Source: Lishizhenia sp965656535
GTDB lineage: Bacteria; Bacteroidota; Bacteroidia; Flavobacteriales_D; Crocinitomicaceae
Assembly (NCBI GenBank): GCA_965656535.1
Contig: CBFHKX010000002.1
Coordinates: forward strand, 310,001-374,000
Direction of reading: 5' to 3'
DNA: 64,000 bases
Every line of letters starts with the position of its first letter. Position 1 is the first letter of the stretch. Position numbers and translations under genes: made by a program. Positions 17,997 through 28,716 of the stretch are shown here, piece by piece. The notes below the pieces were generated by a model. It searched no databases, had not been told where the DNA came from, and saw only the letters and a program-made list of their open reading frames with translations.

Positions 17997-18518
17997 ATGA
18001 AAAAAGTAATTTTAAGCGTAGCTGTATTTGCGACTATGTTGAGTTGTGGAGAGCAAACAGCCATTGATACAACTTTAAATGCTACAGAAGGAGAAGTTGT
18101 TTCTAAACTTGCAGCACAAGAAATGTCTGATGAAGAATTGAAAGCTCAAGCACTCGAAATACAACGAATTAAAGAAGAGAGAGCACGTATTGAAAAAGAA
18201 ACGCAAACAACAATTGCATTTAATAAGGAGATTCATGACTTTGGTAAAGTATTACCAGAGACCGAAATTTCTTATACGTTTACGGTTAAAAACACAGGAG
18301 ATAAGCCGTTATTAATTGAGGATGCTAAAGCTTCTTGTGGGTGCACTGTACCAAAGAAGCCTGAAGCTCCAATAGCACCTGGAGAAGAAGGAGAATTAGA
18401 AGTAACGTTTAAGTCTAAACCAGGTCAAACCGGTTTAATATCTAAAACTGTAACGGTTACAGCAAATATTCCGAATAAAACAACAACACTTCAAATAAAG
18501 GCAACTGTAGAAGGGTAA
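17997..18518 (+). CDS. DUF1573 lipoprotein
   Basis: 173 residues. Lipoprotein signal with Cys17 (LSC, then GEQ), a Glu/Lys-rich probably helical linker (about 35-70) and a C-terminal immunoglobulin-like DUF1573 domain: IHDFGKVLPETEISYTFTVKNTG, LLIEDAKASCGCTVP, the P-x-APGEEGELEVTFKS stretch and VTVTANIP. DUF1573 proteins are Bacteroidetes envelope proteins of unknown role; a shorter paralogue is at 61202-61594. Ends at a strong terminator. Confidence 0.88.
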   Translation: MKKVILSVAVFATMLSCGEQTAIDTTLNATEGEVVSKLAAQEMSDEELKAQALEIQRIKEERARIEKETQTTIAFNKEIHDFGKVLPETEISYTFTVKNTGDKPLLIEDAKASCGCTVPKKPEAPIAPGEEGELEVTFKSKPGQTGLISKTVTVTANIPNKTTTLQIKATVEG

Positions 18519-18535
18519 ATTAGTTTAATACAAAT

Positions 18536-18566
18536 AAAAAAAGTCTCGAAAAATCGAGACTTTTTT
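18536..18566. terminator. Rho-independent terminator after the S41/DUF1573 genes
   Basis: Stem GTCTCGA / TCGAGAC around an AAAA-type loop, with A-run on the left and six T on the right, so it could act in both directions. Confidence 0.85.
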
Positions 18567-18711
18567 ATGCCTTATTCAGACAATGTTTCTTTGTATAATC
18601 ATTTCGATGAAACAAAAATCAAAACGAAAATAATGTTGTTGCTATTACTCACAAAGATAAGATAATTATTGTAGGTCAACAGAATTATTTCTAGGTTAAG
18701 ATGGTACTAAT

Positions 18712-18742
18712 AAAAAAAGAGCTCGTAATAAACGAGCTCTTT
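18712..18742 (-). terminator. Rho-independent terminator of gyrB
   Basis: Perfect 11-bp stem AAAGAGCTCGT / ACGAGCTCTTT (18716-18726 and 18732-18742) with loop AATAA. On the minus strand the hairpin is followed by a run of seven T, 28 nt beyond the gyrB stop. Confidence 0.88.
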
Positions 18743-18770
18743 TCTGTTGAAATTAAATTCTGATTATCAG

Positions 18771-20729
<1,959 letters not shown>

Positions 20730-20999
20730 CTATATATAACTTAAATCAAACGGATGTACTGGGTTAAAAAAGCACATCTTAAACAAAAATAACGATCTAA
20801 AGGCGGAATAGCTACTAATTAAAGTAAGAAATAGATTGACTTATTAACATGTAATGAACATCAATAAATACAAGGTATTGAATACATTTAGAAGATCGAA
20901 TGTTAAGCTAAATTTATTTTTTATTATCAAAATGTTACTTCAATGTTACTAAATTGTTAATTTAATTCGTATATTTACATCAAATTAGAAATTATCACT

Positions 21000-21407
21000 A
21001 TGAAATATATTTTACACATCGCATTCTTTTTTCTTTTGACAGGGTTTTTTACTTCTTGTTCAAAAAAAGTTAAACCTAATTTCTTAGAAGGTAAATGGAA
21101 GGTTGTTTCATTAGTCGATGAGGATAACCCAGAAAATAATAGATCAGAAGCGTTCTTTAAAGAAGAGCCTATGACATATGAATTCTTGACTGAGGAAAAT
21201 AAATACGGACAAAAAGAGTTATTTGTATATAAAAATGGCGAAATGGTATTGTGTTATTATGAAATCCTTAATAATACTGCACTTGATGTATCGGATGACG
21301 AAACAGGAAGAGAATCTAGAGCTATGTTGATTAACCGTTTAGACAGCAAGTCTTTTGAGTTAAGGAAAGCAGAAAATAGTCAAACACTAAAAATTGTAAG
21401 ACAGTAG
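21000..21407 (+). CDS. Small lipoprotein, lipocalin-like pattern
   Basis: 135 residues. Lipoprotein signal with Cys20 (FTSC, then SKK). The mature part begins NFLEGKWKVVSLVDED, the G-x-W opening typical of lipocalin-like domains, and continues with alternating strands (MTYEFLTEENKYGQKELFVYKNGEMVLCYYEI). Ligand and role unknown. TATATTTA at 20970-20977 may be its -7 box. A hairpin terminator follows. Confidence 0.7.
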   Translation: MKYILHIAFFFLLTGFFTSCSKKVKPNFLEGKWKVVSLVDEDNPENNRSEAFFKEEPMTYEFLTEENKYGQKELFVYKNGEMVLCYYEILNNTALDVSDDETGRESRAMLINRLDSKSFELRKAENSQTLKIVRQ

Positions 21408-21442
21408 AGAGAGTTGTGTATTTCACTCTGCTATTTGAACAG

Positions 21443-21473
21443 AGTCGGACCTTCTAAGGTTCGACTTTTTTTA
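21443..21473 (+). terminator. Rho-independent terminator after the 21000-21407 lipoprotein gene
   Basis: AGTCGGACCTT (21443-21453) pairs with AAGGTTCGACT (21456-21466), one G-T pair, followed by a T-run. Confidence 0.8.
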
Positions 21474-21477
21474 TTGC

Positions 21478-21885
21478 CTAAAATATTGAATTAGGGTGTG
21501 TGAAGGCCTTTATTTCTATTGGATTATTACTTGGATCTAAAAAGAACATGGTATGTTGCTCTGCTGCTTCATTCTTATATCTTATTTGGGCAGGAAGCAA
21601 AAAGTGTATGTCATGTTCTACAAGGTGAAGGTTGAGCTCTTTAAACTGTGCTAAGGATATAATACATCCAAAATGAGGTATAGGAACAGAAACCTCATCT
21701 ACTAATCCGCAATAATCGAGATCTGGCAAAGTAGAGGAGAGGTGAGCCGAAAGTTGGTGACCAAAAAACTCAAAGTCTATCCAGTTTTCTGTAGACCTAC
21801 CTTCTTTACAACCCATAATATTTACGTAAAAACGTCTTGTTTCTTCAATACTTTTAACTTTAAATGCGTAGTGGAAAAGATTCAT
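21478..21885 (-). CDS. VOC (glyoxalase/bleomycin resistance-type) metalloenzyme-fold protein
   Basis: 135 residues. Starts MNLFHYAFKVKSIEETRRFYVNIMGC, the beta-alpha opening of the VOC fold, contains WIDFEFFGHQLSAHL (possible metal His) and IPHFGCIISLAQF at the start of the second module, and ends with HTMFFLDPSNNPIEIKAF, whose D-P-x-x-N-x-I-E is the usual last strand with metal-binding Glu. Activity cannot be predicted from the fold. It is a single gene, between two terminators. Confidence 0.85.
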   Translation of the reverse strand: MNLFHYAFKVKSIEETRRFYVNIMGCKEGRSTENWIDFEFFGHQLSAHLSSTLPDLDYCGLVDEVSVPIPHFGCIISLAQFKELNLHLVEHDIHFLLPAQIRYKNEAAEQHTMFFLDPSNNPIEIKAFTHPNSIF

Positions 21886-21904
21886 TTTTTTGATTTAAAG
21901 TTAA

Positions 21905-21939
21905 ATAAAAAACTCTCTTCAAACTAATGAAGAGAGTTT
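21905..21939 (-). terminator. Rho-independent terminator of the nqr operon
   Basis: 12-bp stem (21910-21921 with 21928-21939, core CTCTCTTCA / TGAAGAGAG), loop AACTAA. On the minus strand it is followed by six T. It is located 21 nt after the nqrF stop. Confidence 0.88.
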
Positions 21940-21959
21940 CTAAACTCTTTAAGGTTATT

Positions 21960-23255
21960 TTATCCTCCGAAGTCATCAAAGGCAACGTTTTCTGGTGGTA
22001 CTCCCCAGTCGTCACACATTTTAACAACCGCCTGATTCATCAATGGTGGTCCACAGAAATAAAATTCTATATCTTCTGGAGCTTCATGGTGTGTTAAATA
22101 GTTATCAATCACGGCTTGGTGAACAAACCCTACAAAACCATCTCCTTCGTCTTCCATTTTCTTCTTTTCTGCCCAGTTATCTTCTGGCAAAGGCTCAGAA
22201 AGTACTAGATGGAATTTAAAATTAGGGAAATCTCTTTCTAACGCTCTAAAGTGCTCTAAGTAAAATAGCTCTCTTCTTGAACGTCCTCCGTACCAATAAG
22301 ATACTTTTCTATCCGTTTTTAACGTTCTAAATAAGTGGTAAAGGTGTGAACGCATTGGAGCCATACCAGCTCCACCTCCAATGTATAACATTTCTGCGTC
22401 TGTTTCTTCTTTAATAAAGAATTCTCCGTAAGGTCCAGAAATCATACACTTATCACCTTCTTTTAAATTAAAGATGAATGATGATGCTACACCAGGATTT
22501 ACTTTCATCCAAGCATTTGCTTTTCTATCCCATGGTGGAGTAGCAATACGAACGTTTAACATAATTCTTCTTCCTTCCGCAGGATAAGAAGCCATAGAGT
22601 AGGCGCGAACAACATCTTCGTTGTTTGTCATGGTTAAATCCCATAGACCAAATTTATCCCACTCCATTTTAAACTTATCTGGTTCACCCGGATGATCTTC
22701 TGGGTGAGCCGTAATGTCCATATCTTTATAATTGATTACACAGTTTGGAATACGAATTTGGATGTATCCACCCGCCTTGTAATCCATATCTTCTGGAATT
22801 TCAACAATAAATTCTTTGATAAAAGAAGCAACGTTATAATTAGAAACAACTGTAGCTTCCCATTCTTTAATTCCCAATATTTCATCGTGAATGTGGATAT
22901 CCATGTCCTCTTTCACTTTAACTTGGCAACCTAATCTGTAGTTGTCTGCAATTTCTTTTCTAGAGAAATGTGGCTCTTCTGTTGGAAGAATATTTCCACC
23001 ACCAGAATTTACTTGACAAATACACTGAACGCAGGTACCACCACCACCACATGCTGATGGCAAGAAAATTCCTTCGTTTCCAAGTGTAGATAGAAGTGAA
23101 CCACCTCCATCTACTTCTAATTCTCTGTCTCCGTTTATGGTGATTTTAATTTTACCAGAAGGAGATAGCTTTGCTTTTGCAAATAATAGCATCGACGTTA
23201 AAAGCAGTGTTACTGCTAAAAATACGATAACTGTTATAATAATTCCTGTAGTCAT
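21960..23255 (-). CDS. nqrF: Na+-translocating NADH:quinone reductase subunit F
   Basis: 431 residues. Electron entry subunit of Na+-NQR: one N-terminal membrane helix (about 3-26), a plant-type 2Fe-2S ferredoxin domain with Cys69, Cys75, Cys78 and Cys110, an FAD domain (RAYSMASYPAEGRRIMLNVRI) and an NADH domain (MLYIGGGAGMAPMRSHL, YWYGGRSRRELFY, FYFCGPPLMNQAVVKM). It takes hydride from NADH and passes electrons through the Fe-S centre to the other subunits. Last gene of nqrABCDEF. Confidence 0.97.
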   Translation of the reverse strand: MTTGIIITVIVFLAVTLLLTSMLLFAKAKLSPSGKIKITINGDRELEVDGGGSLLSTLGNEGIFLPSACGGGGTCVQCICQVNSGGGNILPTEEPHFSRKEIADNYRLGCQVKVKEDMDIHIHDEILGIKEWEATVVSNYNVASFIKEFIVEIPEDMDYKAGGYIQIRIPNCVINYKDMDITAHPEDHPGEPDKFKMEWDKFGLWDLTMTNNEDVVRAYSMASYPAEGRRIMLNVRIATPPWDRKANAWMKVNPGVASSFIFNLKEGDKCMISGPYGEFFIKEETDAEMLYIGGGAGMAPMRSHLYHLFRTLKTDRKVSYWYGGRSRRELFYLEHFRALERDFPNFKFHLVLSEPLPEDNWAEKKKMEDEGDGFVGFVHQAVIDNYLTHHEAPEDIEFYFCGPPLMNQAVVKMCDDWGVPPENVAFDDFGG

Positions 23256-23260
23256 GCTTT

Positions 23261-23974
23261 TTACTTTTCTAAATTAATTACTTGACTCGTTGGTGTTGAA
23301 GAATTTTGGGCTGTATCAGCCTTTTTTTCTTTCTCACCATTACCATACTCAATACCTGAGAAGCTCATAAATGCAACTCCCATTAACCCGGTGATGATAA
23401 ATGTAATTCCTAAACCTCTTAGAGGTGCGGGTACGTTTGAATATCTAATTTTTTCTCTAATAGCTGCAATTGCAACAATAGCAATGAACCATCCGATACC
23501 AGAACCTATACCAAAAGCAGTAGCATCTCCAATTGTAGAGTACTGTCTATCCGCCATGAATAATGCTCCTCCTAAAATTGAACAGTTTACAGCAATTAAA
23601 GGCAAGAAAATACCTAATGCTCCGTACAACGCAGGAGCGAATTTCTCAACCAACATTTCTACTAACTGCACAATAGAAGCAATTACAGCAATGAACATGA
23701 TAAAAGATAAGAAGCTTAGATCAATTGGCGAAGCTCCATCTGTTGCATAAGCAGGGTTTAACCATTCTAATGCACCAGCTTTTAAAACAAAATTCTGTAA
23801 TAAATAGTTAATCGGAATAGTGATGGCAAGTACGAATATAACTGCTGCACCTAAACCTACCGCTGTTTTAACTGTTTTTGAAACGGCTAGATAAGAACAC
23901 ATCCCCAAAAAATATGCGAAAATCATATTTTCAGAAAAGATGGCTTTTACAAATATGTCTAATGTAGTATCCAT
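23261..23974 (-). CDS. nqrE: Na+-translocating NADH:quinone reductase subunit E
   Basis: 237 residues with six membrane spans. Conserved MIFAYFLGMCSYLAVSKTVKTAVGLG and FLPLIAVNCSILGGALFMADR carry the two Cys thought to hold an intramembrane iron centre together with NqrD. After the last helix there is a tail of some 25 hydrophilic residues (NGEKEKKADTAQNSSTPTSQ), making this copy longer than the roughly 200 residues usual for proteobacterial NqrE. 5 nt before nqrF. Confidence 0.96.
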   Translation of the reverse strand: MDTTLDIFVKAIFSENMIFAYFLGMCSYLAVSKTVKTAVGLGAAVIFVLAITIPINYLLQNFVLKAGALEWLNPAYATDGASPIDLSFLSFIMFIAVIASIVQLVEMLVEKFAPALYGALGIFLPLIAVNCSILGGALFMADRQYSTIGDATAFGIGSGIGWFIAIVAIAAIREKIRYSNVPAPLRGLGITFIITGLMGVAFMSFSGIEYGNGEKEKKADTAQNSSTPTSQVINLEK

Positions 23975-24004
23975 AATAATTTTTTAATTCAATTAATAAC
24001 TTTT

Positions 24005-24694
24005 CTAGTGACTTTCAATTAAGGCTGTATTCTTAGAACGTTGTACCCAGATAATAATACCAACAACTATTAAAGCCATTGGAGGTAAGATCATCATGTT
24101 ATTGTTAACGTATCCCATAGCATAAATTCCTGATTCACTACCTGGAAGGTTTGATCCAAATATTTCAACTCCCCAAATTTTACCAGAACCAAATACTTCT
24201 CTCACTAATGCGACAAGGATTAAAATCCATGCATACCCGATAGAGTTACCAAGAGCATCCATAATTGATGGACCTACTTTATTACCCATAGCAAAAGCTT
24301 CAAAACGTCCCATTATTATACAGTTAGTAATAATTAAACCAACGAAAACAGAGAGTTTTTCAGATATCTCGGGTAAAAAGGCTTGGAGTAATTCATCAAC
24401 AATAATAACTAACGATGCAACAACTACTAATTGAACAATAATTCTAATTCTAGATGGAATTAAATTACGTAATAAAGAAACTACAATATTTCCCATTACC
24501 AGTACAAATAATACTGAGATTGACATCCAAAATGCTTGTTCTACTTGAACTGTAATTGCAAGTGCGGAACATATACCTAATACCTGAATAGTAATTGGAT
24601 TATTATCAGATAACGGATCTGTGATCAGTTTTTTACTCTTTTTTGAGAATAATGGCTCCTTAGGAGCTTTTGTTTTTTCAACAGCTTCACTCAT
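24005..24694 (-). CDS. nqrD: Na+-translocating NADH:quinone reductase subunit D
   Basis: 229 residues, six membrane spans. LITDPLSDNNPITIQVLGICSALAIT and FVGLIITNCIIMGRFEAFAM contain the two conserved Cys (near 42 and 125) that mirror those of NqrE in the antiparallel D/E pair. It forms part of the Na+ path and electron route. Start ATG 24694 is 5 nt after the nqrC stop. Confidence 0.96.
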   Translation of the reverse strand: MSEAVEKTKAPKEPLFSKKSKKLITDPLSDNNPITIQVLGICSALAITVQVEQAFWMSISVLFVLVMGNIVVSLLRNLIPSRIRIIVQLVVVASLVIIVDELLQAFLPEISEKLSVFVGLIITNCIIMGRFEAFAMGNKVGPSIMDALGNSIGYAWILILVALVREVFGSGKIWGVEIFGSNLPGSESGIYAMGYVNNNMMILPPMALIVVGIIIWVQRSKNTALIESH

Positions 24695-24699
24695 TTCTC

Positions 24700-25404
24700 T
24701 TAAGATTTAGTTTGATTAAAATATTTTGAATAAACAGCCATTGTTCTGTTCATCATCTCTTCAACACCTTTAGAAGTTATAGTTCCTCCAGTTATTCCAT
24801 CCACTTTCTGTTCAGAAGCTCCAGAACCATCTTTCATTACTTTAATTTCAGTAGAAATCTTTTCTCCTACCCATCTTACTTCAAAAAAGTCTTGCTTTAT
24901 TTCAGCTCCTAATCCAGGTGTTTCTGTCTTGTGATCAAAAGAAACTCCAGAAATTGTTTCGTTATCTTCACCAATTGCAACATATCCCCAAACAGGCCCC
25001 CATAATCCGGCGCCAACAACAGGACAAATGGTCACTGATTTACCTTCTTTGTTGGTAGCTTGGAAAACAGGATAAAGTCGATCTGCTTTCTTGATTTTCT
25101 TGTCTCTATATTGTTTTTTGATGTCGATATTAAATGCATCTTCACCTTCTACAACTTCTCCATTGCTATTAATAACAAAGCTTTTTTCAGATGGAATATA
25201 TTGTTCGAATAAGTCCGTAGCTTCAGCACGTGAGGCTTGAATGCCAATTGCACTAAGCAAATCCATCTGTTTTTTCTTCGCTGCATTTTTATCTTTAATT
25301 GGACCTAGTCCTAAAGAAAGACTTGCTAGAATTGTTCCTACAACTACAACTAGTGCAATTGCAAAAACAAAAGTATATCCGTTACTATCTCTGTTTACAG
25401 CCAT
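24700..25404 (-). CDS. nqrC: Na+-translocating NADH:quinone reductase subunit C
   Basis: 234 residues: one N-terminal membrane helix (about 12-34) and a periplasmic FMN-binding domain. The flavinylation motif DGITGGTI has Thr208 as the predicted site of covalent FMN attachment by ApbE. The domain carries GLWGPVWGYVAIG and DHKTETPGLGAEI typical of NqrC/RnfG. No apbE gene is in the window. It is co-transcribed with nqrB (2 nt apart). Confidence 0.96.
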   Translation of the reverse strand: MAVNRDSNGYTFVFAIALVVVVGTILASLSLGLGPIKDKNAAKKKQMDLLSAIGIQASRAEATDLFEQYIPSEKSFVINSNGEVVEGEDAFNIDIKKQYRDKKIKKADRLYPVFQATNKEGKSVTICPVVGAGLWGPVWGYVAIGEDNETISGVSFDHKTETPGLGAEIKQDFFEVRWVGEKISTEIKVMKDGSGASEQKVDGITGGTITSKGVEEMMNRTMAVYSKYFNQTKS

Positions 25405-25406
25405 GA

Positions 25407-26687
25407 TTATGCAGTTTTAAGTCTTTTAAGACGACGTTTAACATTTGCTTGAATTACGTAGTGGTCAATAATTGGTGCCATCACGTTCATAAAAAGAATG
25501 GATAACATAACTCCTTCAGGGTATGCTGGGTTAAGTGTTCTAATTAAGATCGCAATACCTCCACCAAGGAAACCATACCAATATTTACCTACACTCGTTT
25601 GAGATGCAGTTACAGGGTCTGTAGCCATGAAGACAGCTCCAAAGGCAAAACCACCGATAATTAAATGATAGTAAGCAGGCATATCAAAATATGCATTACC
25701 TCCAATTGCATTCATTAATAATCCAAAGATCAATCCTCCTGCAAAGAACGAAGTTATTATTCTCCAAGAAGCAACTCCAGTAAACAATAAGATTGCTCCT
25801 CCTAATAATGCAGCAAATGTTGATGTTTCACCTACAGATCCAGGAATCATACCAAAAAAGGCTTCCATTGGGTCATATACAGTATTAAATTTAGCTAATA
25901 AGGCTTCACTTGATGATCCCGCAGGCATGGCTTCACCTGCAATGGTTATAGCTTCGTTGCCGGCTGTTTTCATGGATTGTAAGTCTCCTAGAGCTGTTGC
26001 TCCTGAGGCTCCATCAGGAAGTGTACCTAGTTTGTTCACAACATCTTGTGTTCCAGATTTCCATACTTTGTCACCAGACATTGCAGTAGGGTAGGCAAAG
26101 AATAAAAATGCTCTAGCAGTTAGGGCAACGTTAACAATGTTCATACCTGTTCCGCCAAATACTTCTTTACCGATAACAACAGCGAAGATTGTAGCTACAG
26201 CTACCATCCAAAGGGGAACGTCTGCTGGCATAGTAAGCGGAATTAACATTCCTGAAACCAGATATCCTTCGTGTAATGAGTGACCTTTAATGTAACCGAA
26301 GACAAATTCTACAGCTAAACCTACTGCGTATGAAACAATAACTAAAGGAAGTACTTGCGCTAGGCCGTACATTACTTTTTCACCAAAATGCGCTCCATAC
26401 CCTATGTAAGAGTCACTTATTAGTCCTGCTGAAGCTTGTACTTCGTAATGCCAGTGACCAGTGTTATAAATACCAAACAATAAACATGGGATTAATGCAA
26501 GAACTACCATAAACATGGTTCTTTTTAAATCAACTCCATCTCTAATGTGAGCACCTTTTTTTGTTACGTGCTTTGGTGTAAATGCAAATGTTGTAAGTGT
26601 TTCGTAAAACGGGTGGAATTTCTCCCACTTGGCACCCTTCTCAAACTTTGGGTCCCACTTGTGTACTAATTTTTCTAATGCTTTCAT
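25407..26687 (-). CDS. nqrB: Na+-translocating NADH:quinone reductase subunit B
   Basis: 426 residues, the largest membrane subunit, with about ten spans. The flavinylation motif DGASGATA places covalent FMN on Thr231. SLHEGYLVSGMLIPLTMPADVPLW and GKEVFGGTGMNIVNVALTARAFLFFAYP are family hallmarks. Carries the Na+ channel and the riboflavin/ubiquinone sites in known complexes (established in Vibrio). Starts 25 nt after nqrA. Confidence 0.97.
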   Translation of the reverse strand: MKALEKLVHKWDPKFEKGAKWEKFHPFYETLTTFAFTPKHVTKKGAHIRDGVDLKRTMFMVVLALIPCLLFGIYNTGHWHYEVQASAGLISDSYIGYGAHFGEKVMYGLAQVLPLVIVSYAVGLAVEFVFGYIKGHSLHEGYLVSGMLIPLTMPADVPLWMVAVATIFAVVIGKEVFGGTGMNIVNVALTARAFLFFAYPTAMSGDKVWKSGTQDVVNKLGTLPDGASGATALGDLQSMKTAGNEAITIAGEAMPAGSSSEALLAKFNTVYDPMEAFFGMIPGSVGETSTFAALLGGAILLFTGVASWRIITSFFAGGLIFGLLMNAIGGNAYFDMPAYYHLIIGGFAFGAVFMATDPVTASQTSVGKYWYGFLGGGIAILIRTLNPAYPEGVMLSILFMNVMAPIIDHYVIQANVKRRLKRLKTA

Positions 26688-26712
26688 TTATATCTTCTTA
26701 AGAAATCTATAA

Positions 26713-28074
26713 TTACATACATTCTTCTTGAATCAAGTCGAGTCCTCTGCGGATTTCTTCTTGAATTTCAACTTTTGATGTACAAACATATTCGCATAAA
26801 GCGAAATCTTCTGGTGCTACTTCGTAAATACCTAGGTTTTCCATACCATCGATATCATTTGCCATACTTGCTTTGATAAGCTGCATAGGGAATATATCGA
26901 AAGGGAAAACTTTTTCAAGTTCTCCAGTTACAACAAAACCTCGTTCTTCTCCGTTAAGGTTAGTATCCAACTTGAATTTCTTTTTATTTGAAATCCATGT
27001 AGGAAATAAACGAGACGATGAGAATTTGTCAAAACCTGGACCTAACCATCCTTTAGTTAAAAAGAATTTGTAGTGGTCTCCTTCAGGCAATAGTGTTATT
27101 TGATTATCGTAATAACCTAAATATCCTTTTTCTTCAACTTTTGTTCCCGTAAGCGCATTTCCGCTAATGAAACGAACATTGTCAGATTCAACATTCCCTT
27201 TTGTTAAAGAAGAAATGCTAGCTCCAATTACTGTTCTGAAATATTTTCTATTACTCGCTTCAGATCCTGTTAAAGCTACAAATTTTGTCGCATCAAACTT
27301 ACCCGTTAATAGTGTTTTACCAATTGTAACAACGTCTTGTGGGTTTACTGTGAATACGAACTCACCTTTATTTATAGGTTGTGTGTGGTGTATTTGAGTT
27401 CCAACATTTCCTACAGGGTGTTTACCTTCAAATCTGGTAATGGTTGCACCTTGTACTTTCTCAAACGCTTCGTCCGCTTTTACTTTACCGTTTAATCCTA
27501 AGAAAACTTTTCCGTCTGCCAATTTACCAAGCGCATGGATTCCAGCTTGAAATTCTTCAGATTGACCATGAAGAATAAAATCATAATCTGGTGCAAGCGG
27601 AGCGCTATCAAAACCAGAAATGAAAATTGCCTTAGGCGTTTCGTTCGGATTAGCAACTACATCTAAAGGTCTTTGCTTTAAAAAAGGCCACAAACCAGTG
27701 TTGAGTAAAGTTGCTTTTATCTCCTCTTTAGAAGAGTTAACGACATCAGTAGGTGTATTCGTAACGTAATCGATTGTGGAGTCACAACTAATTCTTACCT
27801 CAAGAATTCTTCGTTTTTCTCCACGTACAATATCAGTAACCTCTCCACTAACTGGAGATACATATTTTACTGAATCATTGTATTTATCGTAAAAAATTAC
27901 AGAACCAGCCTGTACTTTGTCGCCGGACTTAACCACCATTTTAGGTGTTAATCCGTGAAAATCTGCGGGTTTTAAAGATATAGACGAAGGCAGCTTTAAA
28001 TCTGCTTTCACTTTATCGGCTTCACCAAGAAGCCTAATATCTAATCCCTTTCGTAGCTTAACTGTCTTTGACAT
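26713..28074 (-). CDS. nqrA: Na+-translocating NADH:quinone reductase subunit A
   Basis: 453 residues, cytoplasmic-side subunit associated with quinone binding. MSKTVKLRKGLDIRLLGEAD is the typical start, followed by KPADFHGLTPKMVVKSGDKVQAGSVIFYDK, a barrel-sandwich region, and ARG-type blocks such as HPVGNVGTQIHHTQPI and RLFPTWIS. It is the first gene of the operon. ATG 28074 has an exact -7 box (TATTTTTG) about 28 nt upstream on the minus strand. Confidence 0.96.
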   Translation of the reverse strand: MSKTVKLRKGLDIRLLGEADKVKADLKLPSSISLKPADFHGLTPKMVVKSGDKVQAGSVIFYDKYNDSVKYVSPVSGEVTDIVRGEKRRILEVRISCDSTIDYVTNTPTDVVNSSKEEIKATLLNTGLWPFLKQRPLDVVANPNETPKAIFISGFDSAPLAPDYDFILHGQSEEFQAGIHALGKLADGKVFLGLNGKVKADEAFEKVQGATITRFEGKHPVGNVGTQIHHTQPINKGEFVFTVNPQDVVTIGKTLLTGKFDATKFVALTGSEASNRKYFRTVIGASISSLTKGNVESDNVRFISGNALTGTKVEEKGYLGYYDNQITLLPEGDHYKFFLTKGWLGPGFDKFSSSRLFPTWISNKKKFKLDTNLNGEERGFVVTGELEKVFPFDIFPMQLIKASMANDIDGMENLGIYEVAPEDFALCEYVCTSKVEIQEEIRRGLDLIQEECM

Positions 28075-28101
28075 GCTTTATAGAGCTTTATATAAGTTTC
28101 G

Positions 28102-28109
28102 CAAAAATA
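28102..28109 (-). promoter_or_regulatory. -7 promoter element of the nqr operon
   Basis: On the minus strand this reads TATTTTTG, an exact TAnnTTTG match. The predicted transcript start is near 28096, about 22 nt before the nqrA ATG. No clear -33 TTTG. Confidence 0.45.
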
Positions 28110-28244
28110 TAAAATAGTTCGGTTTAGAGAAAGTCACTTTGTAACTACATGCGGTTGTTTGTTAATTTAGAAAGATTCTAAATAAGGTGAACTTTTGAAA
28201 TCTTCAATCCAAACTCCCAATTGTTTGGTATATTTATGTGACAT

Positions 28245-28637
28245 ATGAATTCTATACCAAAAATAACAGAGGGAGTGCGGATTAGCGTAACAACTGAATT
28301 TAGGAGTGATTTATCTCGTATTCATCAGTCAATCTTCTTCTTTAATTATACGGTAGAGATAGAGAACCGTAATAACTTTGCAATACAACTTTTACAACGT
28401 CATTGGTATATCTTTGATTCTTTAAATGAATTGCGAACTGTAAGAGGGGATGGAGTTATAGGTGAGCAACCAACCTTGCAACCTGGAGAGATTTATCGAT
28501 ACACGAGTGGGTGCGATTTAACCTCTGAGATAGGAAACATGCATGGTTATTACTTATTTCGAAGAGAGATAGACAATGGCACCTTTCATGCTACTGTTCC
28601 AAAGTTTGATTTGATTTACTCCGGCAGGTTAAATTAG
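28245..28637 (+). CDS. apaG: ApaG-family protein (fibronectin-III-like fold)
   Basis: 130 residues, the usual length. Contains GVRISVTTEFRSDLS, FFNYTVEIENRNNFAIQLLQRHWYIFDS, VRGDGVIGEQPTLQPGEIYRYTSGCDL and MHGYYLF, matching ApaG along its whole length. ApaG is linked in enteric bacteria to cobalt/magnesium effects and Ap4A metabolism; its activity remains unclear. Single gene in the spacer between the nqr operon (divergent) and pruA (same strand). Confidence 0.92.
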   Translation: MNSIPKITEGVRISVTTEFRSDLSRIHQSIFFFNYTVEIENRNNFAIQLLQRHWYIFDSLNELRTVRGDGVIGEQPTLQPGEIYRYTSGCDLTSEIGNMHGYYLFRREIDNGTFHATVPKFDLIYSGRLN

Positions 28638-28666
28638 CATGTTCTTTTCTTGTGTAACTTCATTCC

Positions 28667-28697
28667 TTTGAAATCCATTTTGCATTCGTTATTTTTG
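28667..28697 (+). promoter_or_regulatory. Bacteroidetes-type promoter of pruA
   Basis: TTTG at 28667-28670 and TATTTTTG at 28690-28697 with a spacer of exactly 19 nt, the best two-part match in the window. Predicted transcript start near 28703, about 14 nt before ATG 28717. Confidence 0.7.
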
Positions 28698-28716
28698 GAG
28701 AAAAATATTTTAGACC

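Noticed and set aside
18567..18711. Possible small gene between the two terminators after the DUF1573 lipoprotein gene
   Set aside because: No frame longer than some 20 codons with sensible composition; AT-rich filler between two convergent terminators.
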